Assembly (NCBI GenBank): GCA_021782915.1
Contig: JAJXUK010000012.1
Span: forward strand, 1 to 48,906
DNA length: 48,906 bases
Direction: 5' to 3'
DNA from: Actinomycetes bacterium
Lineage (GTDB): Bacteria; Actinomycetota; Acidimicrobiia; Acidimicrobiales; RAAP-2
In this document: positions 7,923 to 16,304 of the stretch, one piece after another
Layout: each line of letters begins with the position of its first letter
How positions within the stretch are numbered: the stretch's first letter is position 1
Notes under the pieces: model-generated
Seen by the model: only the letters and a program-made list of their open reading frames with translations
What the model was told of the DNA's origin: nothing
The model's database searches: none
Position numbers and translations under genes: made by a program

Positions 7923-8708
7923 TCAGCCCTGCGCCAGGGCACGCTCTTCGGCCAGGGAGTTCCCGCCGTCGACGACGAGGCACTGACCCGTCAGGTAGCT
8001 CGCCGCCGGCGAGACGAGAAAGGCGATGACCGCGGCGATCTCCTCGGCTCGTCCACTGCGACCCATCGGACTCGCACGCCCCTGACGGGCCTCGTGCTCG
8101 GTCTGAGAGTCCGTGGCGATCCAGCCGGGGGCGACCGCGTTGACGGTGACGCCCTGATCGGCCGCGTCGAGGGCCAGCGCGCGAGTGAGCCCGACCAGGC
8201 CGGCCTTGGCCGCGGCGTAGATCGGCTCGTGGCGCATGGCCATGACCGGGCCGGTGACCGAGGAGACGAACACCAGGCGCCCGGCGCCAGAGTGCACCAG
8301 TTCGGGCATCGCGGCCTGGGCCATGTAGAAGGCCGCGTCGAGGTTGCGAGCCAGACCGGCCCGCCACATCGACGCGTCGACCTGCTCGAGGGCCGCGGTG
8401 GGCAGGCCCGGCTCACTCACCGAGGTCATTCCGGCGCTGTGCACCAGCACGTCGAGTCGCCCGTAGCGCTCGAGCGCGAGACGCACCAGACTCGCAGCCG
8501 TCGACGGCTCGGTCAGATCGCCCACGAGGCTGCTCACACTGGCCCCCCGGCGCGCCAAGTCACGGGCGCGCTCCTCGATGCGCGAGGTCGTCGACGTGAG
8601 CACGAGGTGATGGCCCGCCTCGGCCAGGGCCTGGGCCGTCGCGAAGCCGATCCCGTTCGCGGCTCCCGCCCCGGTGATCAGGGCTACTCGCGCGTCGCCC
8701 GGTGCCAT
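7923..8708 (-). CDS. SDR family NAD(P)-dependent oxidoreductase
   Basis: A 261-residue classical short-chain dehydrogenase/reductase. The Rossmann glycine motif is TGAGAANGIG (12-21); the catalytic serine is in VSSVTG and the Tyr/Lys pair in YAAAK. The C-terminal YLTGQCLVVDGG is typical of FabG-like and 3-hydroxyacyl or sugar/steroid SDRs. ATG at 8708 is preferred over an upstream in-frame start at 8762 because the extra 18 residues are basic and not homologous to the fold. The substrate cannot be assigned. The gene stands alone between the SGNH gene and a gap of about 360 nt. Confidence 0.85.
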   Translation of the reverse strand: MAPGDARVALITGAGAANGIGFATAQALAEAGHHLVLTSTTSRIEERARDLARRGASVSSLVGDLTEPSTAASLVRLALERYGRLDVLVHSAGMTSVSEPGLPTAALEQVDASMWRAGLARNLDAAFYMAQAAMPELVHSGAGRLVFVSSVTGPVMAMRHEPIYAAAKAGLVGLTRALALDAADQGVTVNAVAPGWIATDSQTEHEARQGRASPMGRSGRAEEIAAVIAFLVSPAASYLTGQCLVVDGGNSLAEERALAQG

Positions 8709-9067
8709 CAGGGCCCCGTAACGCGCGAGCGCACGGCGCACCGGTCGGCCCCGTGCCCGCACGCGATCATCTGCGCAACCACCTGCGCCATCCGAGACGC
8801 TCGCCGCGCACCCGCACCAGTGACGTGGGTCCGGTCCCGGTCACGCGCGCACCCCACGTGGCGTCTCGGGCTCACGACGCGGGCGTCAGGGGCCGAGGCG
8901 AGACTCGAGGAGCCTCGTGGAGGCTCGATGCATCCCCCGTACAGACTGTGCCCCACGCGCTTCCCTTCACGCGGCCGAACTGGCGCAGCCGCCGCGATCT
9001 GGCACGAGACTAGTTCGACTCGCTCAAGATCAGCCGACGTCGCGGGTGCTTCTCGCACCACAGCTGA
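8709..9067. other. Intergenic stretch without a convincing gene
   Basis: About 360 nt upstream of the SDR gene. The open frames here (for example minus 8708-9061) have no recognisable domain, are arginine-rich as expected of GC-rich shadow frames and lack a good ribosome site. I see no clear hairpin with a T tract. It may contain the SDR promoter. Confidence 0.5.
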
Positions 9068-9553
9068 CTAGTGGTCGCTGCTCACGGAGCCCTCGGCCTC
9101 GTGGGACGTGGACGGCAGAATGCCCACGGAGACGGCGAGGCTCGGGTTGCTCGTCGAGGGAACCACGATCACCCGCTCGCCCACGCGCAGGCTCGAGCGG
9201 CTGATCGTGAGCTTGCCACTCATCACGACGCTCGACGGGCCCAGCGTGTAGGTGCTGGTGCCCGCCGCGCTGCTCACCGTCAGCGAGTTGGCCGAGACCG
9301 CGACGATCGTGCGCGCCGTCGGCGACACGCTGAGCGCCGCGGTGCGCACCAGCGAGGCACTCGTACTGACCGTGGCGGGCGCGCTGGCGGTGCGCGCGGT
9401 GCCGGCGCGGCTCGAGGAGCCGGCCGCGGTGACGGGAGCCGGGTTGTGGCGAGCGACCAACTTCGCGGCGGTGACGCCGGCGCCGACGGCCAGGACAGCG
9501 CTGAGCGTCCAGGTGGCCGCGTGCTGAGTCCGCTTGGCGGAGGTGCGATACAT
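9068..9553 (-). CDS. Secreted Ser/Thr/Ala-rich protein, DUF5666-like
   Basis: A 161-residue predicted exported protein. ATG at 9553 is chosen over 9586 because a GAAGGGAG Shine-Dalgarno lies just upstream of it. Residues about 8-28 are a signal peptide or membrane anchor after a basic start. A low-complexity Ala/Ser/Thr linker follows. The C-terminal half, with patterns TIVAVSANSLTV, TSTYTLGPSS and LRVGERVIVVP, resembles the small beta-barrel repeats annotated as DUF5666. No catalytic motif is visible. Probably an extracellular or envelope protein of unknown role. Confidence 0.65.
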   Translation of the reverse strand: MYRTSAKRTQHAATWTLSAVLAVGAGVTAAKLVARHNPAPVTAAGSSSRAGTARTASAPATVSTSASLVRTAALSVSPTARTIVAVSANSLTVSSAAGTSTYTLGPSSVVMSGKLTISRSSLRVGERVIVVPSTSNPSLAVSVGILPSTSHEAEGSVSSDH

Positions 9554-9668
9554 CGGTGCTCCCTTCGTGCAGGTGGGTGACTCCACCCTGCCCGACGAGT
9601 CTGGGTCGGGCGTGTGGGAGCCCTAATGGGGCCCTAAGAATCCGAGCCGCGTGCGCTGAAGGACGCCC

Positions 9669-10952
9669 CTACAGCGCCGCGTGCAGGACGCCGACGCCGC
9701 TGAGCAGGCCGTAGAGGGCCAGCGCGCCCACGATGAGCGTGACGACGCGGCGCGAGAGCCCACGCAACTGCTCCGTCGGCGAGAGCGCGCGACGCTCGAG
9801 CACGAGCAGCGTCACCAGCACGAGGGGAAGCAGGAGGGCGTTGAGGACCTCGACGTCGACGGCCAAGGAGACGATGTTGACGCGAGCCAGCACCAGCGCG
9901 GCGCCGAGAACGTGGCTGAGGATGTAGGTCGCATAGAAGCCGGCGCTGGATCGAGAGGGGGCGTCGTTGAGGCTGTGCGACCAGCCGAAGACTTCGCTGA
10001 GACCCCAGGAGGCCGCGAGGGAGACCACCAGCGCGGCGAGCAGCGAGGCGCCGAGCACCGCCGCACCGACCAGGACTCGTGCCAGTCCGGCGCCGATCGT
10101 GGCGCCGAGGGCGCTGACCATCTGGGACACGGTGCGCAGCGCGTAGGCGTGCTCGCGCCCGTGCGAGCTCGCCGCGAAGGCGACGATGACGGCGATCATG
10201 ATCGCCTGGGTGCTCAACGCGCCAACCAGCGTGTCGCGCCGCTCAGAGCGAAGACTCGACGGGCCCAGTCCCTTGTCGACGATCGCGCCCTGCTGGTAGA
10301 AGATCATCCACGGCATGATCACGGCACCGACGTTGGCCGCCAGCAGGATCAGGTACGAGCGGTCCGCGAGGGGCACGCGTGTCAGACCGTGGGCCACGTC
10401 CGCCCAGCGCGGGCGAGCCGCGAGCATGGCGGGAATGAAGGCGAGCTCGGCCAGGCCCAGTCCCAGGGCGACGCGCTCGACGCGCCGGTAGCTGCGCGTG
10501 AAGGCCAGCGTCACCAGGAAGGCCGTGGCGACGGGGATGCTGAGCCACTTGGAGACTCCGAAGGCCTCCCCCGCCCCGGCCACGCCGACGAACTCACTCA
10601 GCAGTGCGCCCAGGGACGAGGCGAACAGGGCGAGGCCGGCGATGACGCCCCAGGAGCGCCCGAGGTGTCGACGGATGAGCGCGCCCTGTCCGAGACCCGT
10701 GAAGAGGCCCAGGCGCACGACGATCTCCTGGACCACAAACAGCGCGGGCACCAGGGCCAGCTGCGCCAGGACCAACCCGTAGCCGAACTGCCAGCCCGAC
10801 TGGGCCGCGGTGACGAGGCTGCCGGCGTCGGTGTCGGCCAGCATCACGACGAGGCCCGGACCCCACACTGCCAGCGCTCCCAGCGCGGCGCCGCGACGGC
10901 GCGCCGCGAACGCCCCCGCCGGGGTGCTCGCGTCATCGCGCGCCACACCCAT
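9669..10952 (-). CDS. NRAMP-family-like metal ion transporter
   Basis: A 427-residue polytopic membrane protein with about 11 helices, related to NRAMP divalent metal transporters. ATG at 10952 is used; the longer frame back to 11120 would overlap the divergent GNAT gene and adds non-homologous residues. The TM1 block is GPGLVVMLADTDAGS (31-45), where the canonical D-P-G-N reads D-A-G-S. The TM6 block is AVIMPW, keeping the A-x-x-M of the metal site but with Trp where MPH is usual. This marks a divergent NRAMP-related clade, so the ion (Mn, Fe, Mg or other) is uncertain. It is divergently transcribed from the acetyltransferase gene. Confidence 0.8.
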   Translation of the reverse strand: MGVARDDASTPAGAFAARRRGAALGALAVWGPGLVVMLADTDAGSLVTAAQSGWQFGYGLVLAQLALVPALFVVQEIVVRLGLFTGLGQGALIRRHLGRSWGVIAGLALFASSLGALLSEFVGVAGAGEAFGVSKWLSIPVATAFLVTLAFTRSYRRVERVALGLGLAELAFIPAMLAARPRWADVAHGLTRVPLADRSYLILLAANVGAVIMPWMIFYQQGAIVDKGLGPSSLRSERRDTLVGALSTQAIMIAVIVAFAASSHGREHAYALRTVSQMVSALGATIGAGLARVLVGAAVLGASLLAALVVSLAASWGLSEVFGWSHSLNDAPSRSSAGFYATYILSHVLGAALVLARVNIVSLAVDVEVLNALLLPLVLVTLLVLERRALSPTEQLRGLSRRVVTLIVGALALYGLLSGVGVLHAAL

Positions 10953-11076
10953 CGTCCTCACGCTAGGAACCGCCTCGCTGAGCCCCCAGGGGCCTTGGTC
11001 ACAAGACGTCCACCCCCGAACGTGAGCCGCGCTGCACAGCGCGTCACGACGGCACCCCCTCGGCCAGACTGGGCCC

Positions 11077-11706
11077 ATGCAGCTGCGCCCGGCATATCCG
11101 CTCACCACGACACGGCTCATCCTGCGACCCCTGACGGGCGAGGACGCCGACGCGGTCCTCGCCTACCGCTCACGCCCCGACGTGTGTCGCTACGTGCCCT
11201 TCGAGCCCATGGATCTAGCCGGCGTCACGGCGAGGATTGGAGAACAGTGGGCCGCCCACGAGATCACCCGAGAGGGTCAAGCACTCGTGCTCGGCGTCGC
11301 GCTCAAGGCGTCCAACACGGTCATCGGTGACCTCACGCTCATGTTTCACAGCGCCACGCACCAGAGCGGCGAGATCGGCTGGGTGCTCAGTCCCGAACAG
11401 TCCGGTCGAGGTTACGCGACCGAGGCCGCCCACCGACTCTTGCACCTGGCCCTGGACGAGCTCGGCCTGCGTCGAGTGAGCGCGCGCGTCGACGCGCGCA
11501 ACGAGGCCTCGCTTCGACTGGCGGCGCGCCTGGGCATGCGTCGCGAGGCCCACCTCATTGAGAACGAGTGGTTCAAGGGCGAGTGGACCGACGAGATCGA
11601 CTTCGCCCTGCTGAGCCACGAGTGGCGCCTCATGCATGGACCGAGCGCGGGGCCCGACTGCTCCGGGCCCGTTCTCGTGCGTCCACTGAAGCCCACCACG
11701 AACTGA
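11077..11706 (+). CDS. GNAT family N-acetyltransferase (RimJ/RimL-like)
   Basis: A 209-residue acetyl-CoA-dependent N-acetyltransferase. The beginning TTTRLILRPLTGEDADAV and the pyrophosphate-binding loop SPEQSGRGYATEA are characteristic of the RimJ/RimL/Acetyltransf_3 group, which acetylates protein N-termini, amines or antibiotics. The domain fills residues about 8-185; the last 25 residues are a Pro-rich tail without homology. The target is unknown. It is convergent with the desaturase gene and a hairpin lies between them. Confidence 0.82.
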   Translation: MQLRPAYPLTTTRLILRPLTGEDADAVLAYRSRPDVCRYVPFEPMDLAGVTARIGEQWAAHEITREGQALVLGVALKASNTVIGDLTLMFHSATHQSGEIGWVLSPEQSGRGYATEAAHRLLHLALDELGLRRVSARVDARNEASLRLAARLGMRREAHLIENEWFKGEWTDEIDFALLSHEWRLMHGPSAGPDCSGPVLVRPLKPTTN

Positions 11707-11719
11707 CCCCCCAGGTGTG

Positions 11720-11740
11720 CGAGGCCCCCCGGCGGCCTCG
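11720..11740. terminator. Hairpin between convergent genes
   Basis: CGAGGCC (11720-11726) pairs with GGCCTCG (11734-11740) across a 7-nt loop, 14 nt after the GNAT stop and before the desaturase stop. There is no T tract, so this is a candidate bidirectional terminator of the GC-hairpin kind only. Confidence 0.4.
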
Positions 11741-11765
11741 ACGCGCGCGACGCGCGGACTTCGCC

Positions 11766-12872
11766 TCAGGCGAGGTTCGCGCCCGCGTGGGGACCGGGTC
11801 GGCCCATCGCGCGCAGGTGTCGAAAGTGTGACGCCACGGCCGCGCGAAACGAGGGCTGGACGTGCCGTGGAATGCCGTAGTCAGCACAGAGCGAGCTCAC
11901 GACCGGGGCGATGATCGGGTAGGCCGTGTGCGGGAGACGCGGAAAGAGGTGGTGCTCGGTCTGGTGGTCGAGGCCACCGGCGTACCAGCGAAAGAGCCGG
12001 CTCAGGGGACCCGAGCCGTGGGAGAAGTCGATGCTCGATCGCACCTGCCACTCGTGCCACTGATAGGGCGGACGCGAGCCGGCCTCGGCAAACTCCGCGC
12101 CCTCGACGACGTGGGCGGACTGAAAGACGACGCCGAGCACGAAGCCGACCACGAGCACGACCCCGAGGGCGCCCAGGGCGACGACCCACAGTGGGTGGGT
12201 GAGCACCGGCAGGCCCAGCATCAAAGCAAGGAAGCCCACCTTGGTGAGGACGGCGACGACGGCCTCGGAGAGGCGCGAGCGCGATCGACGGTGGTGCCGC
12301 GACACGCCGACCAGGGTCGCGACGTCGTTGAACATGATCTCCAGCACGGTGACGCTGTAGAGGGGCCACAGGTACAGGTGCTGGATGCGGTGCCAGAAGT
12401 AGCGACGCTGAAACGGCGCGAGTCGTGCGAGTGGTCCTAAGTTGATGTCCGAGTCAAGGCCGACCACGTTGGGCGAGCCGTGGTGCAGGGTGTTGTGCCG
12501 ATAGAGCCAGCGGTTCGCGTCGGCCCCCAGGGCGAACATGCTCCAGCCGACGAGGCGGTTAGCTCGCGAGAGGCGCTTACTCGACGTCGCGAAGAAGGCG
12601 TTGTGGTTGGCGTCGTGCTGGATGTTGAAGCCGACCGCCGCGAAGGCCAGCGCGAGCGAGAACGCGGCGAGCAGAGTCACGGCCCAGCCCGAGGCGACGA
12701 TGACGCCGACGAAGCTACCCAGGTACCACGTGGCGATGATCACGGCCTTGACGTGTAGGCGACGACGCGCGTCGCGCAACGTCGCCGCGTCCAGTCGCTC
12801 GGTGACCGCTCGGTTCAGCGCTCCAGCAAATCCCCCAGTTGATGTCGGTGGGGTTCCGACGGCAATGCTCAC
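11766..12872 (-). CDS. Membrane fatty acid desaturase
   Basis: A 368-residue di-iron membrane fatty acid desaturase. The three histidine boxes are HDANHN, HNTLHHG and HQTEHHLFP; the Q at the start of the third box is typical of front-end and DesA3-like acyl-lipid/acyl-CoA desaturases. Four or more hydrophobic helices separate them. No cytochrome b5 domain is fused. The GTG at 12872 is preceded by GAGGACACAAGG; a TTG at 12893 preceded by GGAG is an equally possible start, adding 7 residues. It probably introduces a double bond into membrane lipid acyl chains. It is adjacent to, but divergent from, the cold-shock gene, and both could serve cold adaptation; that link is inference. Confidence 0.9.
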   Translation of the reverse strand: MSIAVGTPPTSTGGFAGALNRAVTERLDAATLRDARRRLHVKAVIIATWYLGSFVGVIVASGWAVTLLAAFSLALAFAAVGFNIQHDANHNAFFATSSKRLSRANRLVGWSMFALGADANRWLYRHNTLHHGSPNVVGLDSDINLGPLARLAPFQRRYFWHRIQHLYLWPLYSVTVLEIMFNDVATLVGVSRHHRRSRSRLSEAVVAVLTKVGFLALMLGLPVLTHPLWVVALGALGVVLVVGFVLGVVFQSAHVVEGAEFAEAGSRPPYQWHEWQVRSSIDFSHGSGPLSRLFRWYAGGLDHQTEHHLFPRLPHTAYPIIAPVVSSLCADYGIPRHVQPSFRAAVASHFRHLRAMGRPGPHAGANLA

Positions 12873-13144
12873 GCGCCTTGTGTCCTCGATCAACGACGAG
12901 ACTCCAGCCTATGACCCGTCCCGGGCCATCTGACCCGAACCTCCAGAGCCGTGAACGAGACGGCGCGCGGACGGGCCCCGCCAGGGCCACGCTCAATCCC
13001 CGCACCGCGCATCGAGCACCCCTCGTCACCTTCACGCTGCCCTCTCGAACCCAGCCCGAGGTGCCGGATGAGGCCCCGGGCGAGTCAGATCTCACTAGGT
13101 GCCCGCACACCCAGTCAGGGCGAGTAGACTGTCCATGGCGACTT
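12873..13144. other. Divergent intergenic region, desaturase / cold-shock protein
   Basis: With the csp leader, this makes a 313-nt gap between the desaturase start and the csp start. No gene is supported in it. It should contain both promoters and the beginning of a csp 5' leader; I could not identify -35/-10 boxes with confidence. Confidence 0.5.
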
Positions 13145-13170
13145 GGCCGAATTGGTCGGCCGATCGTTTT
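13145..13170 (+). promoter_or_regulatory. Leader hairpin upstream of csp
   Basis: GGCCGA (13145-13150) pairs with TCGGCC (13156-13161) over a 5-nt loop, followed by GATCGTTTT. It ends about 15 nt before the csp start codon. It could be a small attenuator or a temperature-responsive leader structure of the kind known for csp mRNAs. Function is not shown. Confidence 0.35.
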
Positions 13171-13185
13171 CAGAATTGAGTATTC

Positions 13186-13386
13186 GTGGCACAAGGGACT
13201 GTGAAGTTCTTCAACGCAGAGAAGGGATACGGCTTCATCTCGCGCGAGCAGGGTGATGACGTCTTCGTTCACTTCTCCAACATCCAGGGTGAGGGCTACC
13301 GGAGCCTCCAAGAAGGTCAGCGCGTCGAATTCGACGCCGCGCCGGGCAAGAAGGGCGAGGAAGCCCAGAACGTCCGCGTCATCTAG
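13186..13386 (+). CDS. Cold-shock protein, CspA family
   Basis: A 66-residue single cold-shock domain. The RNA-binding motifs RNP1 (KGYGFIS) and RNP2 (DVFVHFS) are intact, and the length is the family norm. It binds single-stranded RNA/DNA and acts as an RNA chaperone. The start is GTG at 13186 with only a poor Shine-Dalgarno (TTGAG), and translation may depend on the leader structure just upstream. It is monocistronic and followed by a strong hairpin. Confidence 0.95.
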   Translation: MAQGTVKFFNAEKGYGFISREQGDDVFVHFSNIQGEGYRSLQEGQRVEFDAAPGKKGEEAQNVRVI

Positions 13387-13402
13387 GCCCTCGGCGACTG
13401 GC

Positions 13403-13438
13403 TGTCGTCCCTGGGCCCGAGCGGCACCAGGGACGACA
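13403..13438 (+). terminator. Strong hairpin after csp
   Basis: TGTCGTCCCTGG (13403-13414) pairs perfectly with CCAGGGACGACA (13427-13438), a 12-bp stem with a 12-nt loop, starting 17 nt after the csp stop. No T tract follows. Position and stability suit a transcription terminator. Confidence 0.6.
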
Positions 13439-13458
13439 CCGTCGCCACCTTCTCAGAC

Positions 13459-13491
13459 CGAGAGTGCGACGCGTCAGTCGTCGCACTCTCG
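13459..13491 (-). terminator. Strong hairpin downstream of tRNA-Cys
   Basis: CGAGAGTGCGACG (13459-13471) pairs with CGTCGCACTCTCG (13479-13491), a 13-bp stem with a 7-nt loop, directly beyond the 3' end of the minus-strand tRNA-Cys. It is probably the tRNA terminator and could also back up the csp terminator from the other side. Confidence 0.55.
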
Positions 13492-13496
13492 CTGTG

Positions 13497-13567
13497 AGGC
13501 GGCGTCCGGATTCGAACCGGAGTACGGGGCTTTGCAGGCCCCTGCCTAACCACTCGGCCACGCCGCC
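13497..13567 (-). tRNA. tRNA-Cys (anticodon GCA)
   Basis: The acceptor stem GGCGGCG (13567-13561) pairs with CGCCGCC (13504-13498), followed by discriminator U, the identity base of tRNA-Cys. The anticodon stem GGGGC / GCCCC encloses the loop CTGCAAA, giving anticodon GCA. The T arm carries GGTTCGAATCC. CCA is not encoded, unlike the tRNA-Val in this window. Confidence 0.95.
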
Positions 13568-13792
13568 AGGAACGACCATCCTACAGGTCCGCTGGTGGCT
13601 CACCGCCCACTTCGCCGGACGTTCACGACCGAGAGCAACGCCTCGGTCCGCGTCTTGGCGTGTGCGAATCGCGCTGCTCCCTTCGTGTGGCGCCGCGTGA
13701 GGGCGACGAGCGCGGCGTCGAGCAGTGAGGACCGAGCCACCTGAGTGCGGCTCTGGCCAGATCAGGCGTGACGGCGCGACGTTGAGGCTCAC

Positions 13793-15130
13793 TCACCGTG
13801 CACGTGACGGGCCGAAGGCGTGAGCACCGCGCTGGCGCGCCAGGGCGGTGCCGAGCTCGCTGACGCGCGTCAGTGCCCCTTGGCCGAAGCGACGTCGGAT
13901 CTCGTCCACGGCGTCACGCAGAGCCTCGCGCTCGACCTGGGCGTCTTGGGCCGAGCTCGCTGCGCCGGGCGGCGCCGCAGCCTCAGCGTCATCGACGTCC
14001 AAGCGAAGCTGGATCTGGCTCTGGCCGCGCAGAAGCAGCGACGACGCGTGCAGGCCCAAGAGACGCACGCTGCGCGCGAGGTCCACGCTGCCCAGCAGCG
14101 CCTCGGCCAGCGCGTAGAGCGCCTCCTCGTCGTCCAGGCCGAAGGCCAGGGTCTGTGAGCGACGCACCTCGTCGCGCTCGTCGTAGCGCACGATCACGCT
14201 CAACGTGCGTGCCAGCAGGCCACGCTCTCGCAGCGTGCGTGCCAGCACCCCCGCGTGCGTGCGCGCCGCGTCGAGCACGTCGGAGCCCACGAGCGAGCGC
14301 CCAAAGGTCTGCTCGTGACCTAGTGACTTGACCGGCCGGTCACTCAGCACCTCACGCGGGTCCTCCCCGCGCGCGAAGCTGACCAACGTGCTGGCCATGG
14401 CCGAGCCCAGGTGCGCCGAGAGGTCGGCCTCGCTCACGCGAGCCAGATCTCGCACGAAGCCAAGACCCAGCTGGTCCAGCTTGGCCGCCGTGGCCGGGCC
14501 CACCCCCCACAGGGCGCGCACCGGCAGCTCGGCCAGCCAGCGCGTCTCGGTGCCCGGGTCCACGTAGAAGACTCCCGGGCCAGGCACGAGTCGCCCGGCG
14601 AGGACCTTGGACTTGGCCTCGCGCGACGCGAGCTTGGCGAAGAGCTTGTTGCGCGCCACGCCAACGCCACACTCCAGGGACATCACGCTGCGAATGCGCT
14701 CGGCCAGCTCGTGCGCGGCCGGCACCGGACGCACGCCGTGGCGCTGCAGGCCCCGCAAATCGCAGAAGGCCTCGTCGAGACCTAGGGGCTCGTAGCGACT
14801 CGTCAGTTCGCCGATCAGTCCGTGGAACTGAGCCGAGAGCTCCTCGTAGCGCTCGAATCGCCCCGGCAGGATGATCAGCCCCGGACAGCGGCGCAGGGCC
14901 GTCACCGAGGCCATGGCGCTGCGCACCCCGTAGCGACGCGCCTCGTAGCTGGCGCTGGCGATCACCCCGCGCTCGCCCGCTCCGCCGACCGCGACGGGCC
15001 TGCCGACCAGGCGTGGGTCGTCCAGGATCTCGACGCTGGCGAAGAAGGCGTCGAGGTCGACGTGCAGAATCGGCGCCTCGACGAGCGAGGGGTCCTCAGA
15101 GGGAGAGTTCGAGGTGGCGGAAGGCCTCAC
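13793..15130 (-). CDS. dinB: DNA polymerase IV (Y-family translesion polymerase)
   Basis: A 445-residue Y-family polymerase. Catalytic carboxylates are in HVDLDAFFASVE (D25) and GLDEAFCD (D119, E120; the usual S-I-D-E reads G-L-D-E). The helix-hairpin-helix LWGVGPATAAKL and the little-finger domain follow, with QIQLRL near residue 380 as a possible sliding-clamp motif and an actinobacterial-style C-terminal tail ending in RRRFGQGALTRVSELG. It performs error-prone synthesis past DNA lesions. Its start overlaps the end of the LmbE-like gene by 35 nt, and it is the last gene of a run that begins at the LexA-box-controlled LysM gene, so SOS induction is likely. Confidence 0.93.
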   Translation of the reverse strand: MRPSATSNSPSEDPSLVEAPILHVDLDAFFASVEILDDPRLVGRPVAVGGAGERGVIASASYEARRYGVRSAMASVTALRRCPGLIILPGRFERYEELSAQFHGLIGELTSRYEPLGLDEAFCDLRGLQRHGVRPVPAAHELAERIRSVMSLECGVGVARNKLFAKLASREAKSKVLAGRLVPGPGVFYVDPGTETRWLAELPVRALWGVGPATAAKLDQLGLGFVRDLARVSEADLSAHLGSAMASTLVSFARGEDPREVLSDRPVKSLGHEQTFGRSLVGSDVLDAARTHAGVLARTLRERGLLARTLSVIVRYDERDEVRRSQTLAFGLDDEEALYALAEALLGSVDLARSVRLLGLHASSLLLRGQSQIQLRLDVDDAEAAAPPGAASSAQDAQVEREALRDAVDEIRRRFGQGALTRVSELGTALARQRGAHAFGPSRAR

Positions 15131-15800
15131 CGAAGCCCACTCCGATCTCGCGACCCGCGTGCGCCGCGCGCGCGTACACCATCTCGCGCACCCCCTCGGT
15201 GTCCGCGCCGAGCTGGGAGACGTGCGCGAGCACCGCCTCGACCTTCACCTCGATGCTGGGCGTCACGTCCAGCACCACGTCGGGCTCGTGAGTGCCCGAG
15301 AGCAGCACGTGGCTGACGGCGTGGGCCTCGCCGGCACTCGGAAAGTACAGCGGCATCGCCGCGGCGGGCGCCACGGCGTCCAGCAGGGCCCAACCGGTCT
15401 CGCGGTGGTCGCGATGATTCACGTAGACACCATCAAAGAACACGGCGGTGGGGTCCGGTCCGACCACCACCTCGGGCCGCAGACGGCGCACGTGGCCCAC
15501 GAGGACCTCGCGCAGCGCCGCGTCGTTGATCACCTCGCCGTCGGGTTGGTTCAGGCTGGTGGCCGACGCCAGACCCATGACGCTCGCTGCCAGATCGAGC
15601 TCACCGCGGCGCGCGGTGCGCAGGTGCGACGGATCACCCTCGCCGTGCGAACCCTTCGAGCCGTCACAGACCACCACCAGGTGCACCGCGGCACCACGGC
15701 TCGCCCACCTAGCCAGCAGGCCACCCGCGGCGACGTCGGCGTCGTCAGGGTGCGCGTAGACCGCCAGAACACTCGTGGGCCGCAGGTCGAGCTCGCGCAT
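15096..15800 (-). CDS. LmbE-family N-acetylglucosaminyl deacetylase-like protein
   Basis: A 234-residue zinc-dependent deacetylase of the LmbE/PIG-L fold. The metal and catalytic motif AHPDDAD is at 16-22 and the HRDHRETG block at 129-136 (third zinc ligand H132). Relatives deacetylate GlcNAc-inositol (MshB), bacillithiol precursors (BshB) or mycothiol S-conjugates (Mca). At 234 residues it is shorter than MshB and Mca (near 290-300) and closer to BshB in size. Its start overlaps the nrdR stop by 1 nt and its end overlaps dinB by 35 nt. An SOS-linked thiol-conjugate or sugar deacetylase is possible; the substrate is unknown. Confidence 0.85.
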   Translation of the reverse strand: MRELDLRPTSVLAVYAHPDDADVAAGGLLARWASRGAAVHLVVVCDGSKGSHGEGDPSHLRTARRGELDLAASVMGLASATSLNQPDGEVINDAALREVLVGHVRRLRPEVVVGPDPTAVFFDGVYVNHRDHRETGWALLDAVAPAAAMPLYFPSAGEAHAVSHVLLSGTHEPDVVLDVTPSIEVKVEAVLAHVSQLGADTEGVREMVYARAAHAGREIGVGFGEAFRHLELSL

Positions 15801-16270
15801 CAGCCCCGTGACTTGGGAGCCGTGGACTTGACCAGCATTCCGATCTCGCGGGCGAAGTCCTCAGAGTTCTCGAACCCTTTGTAGACCGAGGCGAAGCGCA
15901 CGTAGGCGACCTCATCGACGTGGCGCAAAGCCTCCAGGGTGGCCATGCCGACCTCCTCGCTGCTCACGTCGCGCCCGAGCAGACGCATCGCATCCTCAAC
16001 GTCGCTGACCACCCGCTGCAGAGCCCCCTCGTCCACCGGGCGGTTCTTGCAGGCCGCGCGAACCCCGGCCAGGATCTTGGCCCGATCAAAGGGCTCACGG
16101 TCCCCCGAGCGCTTGAGCACCGCGGGGGCAAACTCCTCGACGCGCTCAAAGGTCGTGAAGCGCTGCCCGCACGCGGCGCACTCGCGCCGACGCCGAATCG
16201 CCCCGCCATCTTCGGCGAGGCGCGAGTCCACTACGCGGTCCTCATCGGCCGCACAGTAGGGGCATCGCAT
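15800..16270 (-). CDS. nrdR: Transcriptional repressor NrdR
   Basis: A 156-residue regulator of ribonucleotide reductase genes. It begins with MRCPYC; the zinc ribbon cysteines are C3, C6, C31 and C34 (CAAC), followed by an ATP-cone domain from about residue 47 with the PFDRAKILAGV pattern. It senses dNTP/ATP state and represses nrd genes. ATG at 16270 is chosen because family members start exactly at M-R/H-C-P-x-C; the frame extends upstream to 16285. It lies 34 nt after the LysM gene and overlaps the LmbE-like gene by 1 nt. The LysM-nrdR order matches the lexA/nrdR region known in mycobacteria. Confidence 0.95.
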   Translation of the reverse strand: MRCPYCAADEDRVVDSRLAEDGGAIRRRRECAACGQRFTTFERVEEFAPAVLKRSGDREPFDRAKILAGVRAACKNRPVDEGALQRVVSDVEDAMRLLGRDVSSEEVGMATLEALRHVDEVAYVRFASVYKGFENSEDFAREIGMLVKSTAPKSRG

Positions 16271-16304
16271 GTAGGCAGGATACACCGGGGAATTCCTTGA
16301 AAAA

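Noticed and set aside
8708-9061. 117-codon minus-strand frame upstream of the SDR gene
   Set aside because: No recognisable domain or ribosome site; composition fits non-coding GC-rich DNA. Left as intergenic.
13379-13792. 137-codon minus-strand frame
   Set aside because: Runs through tRNA-Cys and its terminator hairpin, so it cannot be a normal gene.
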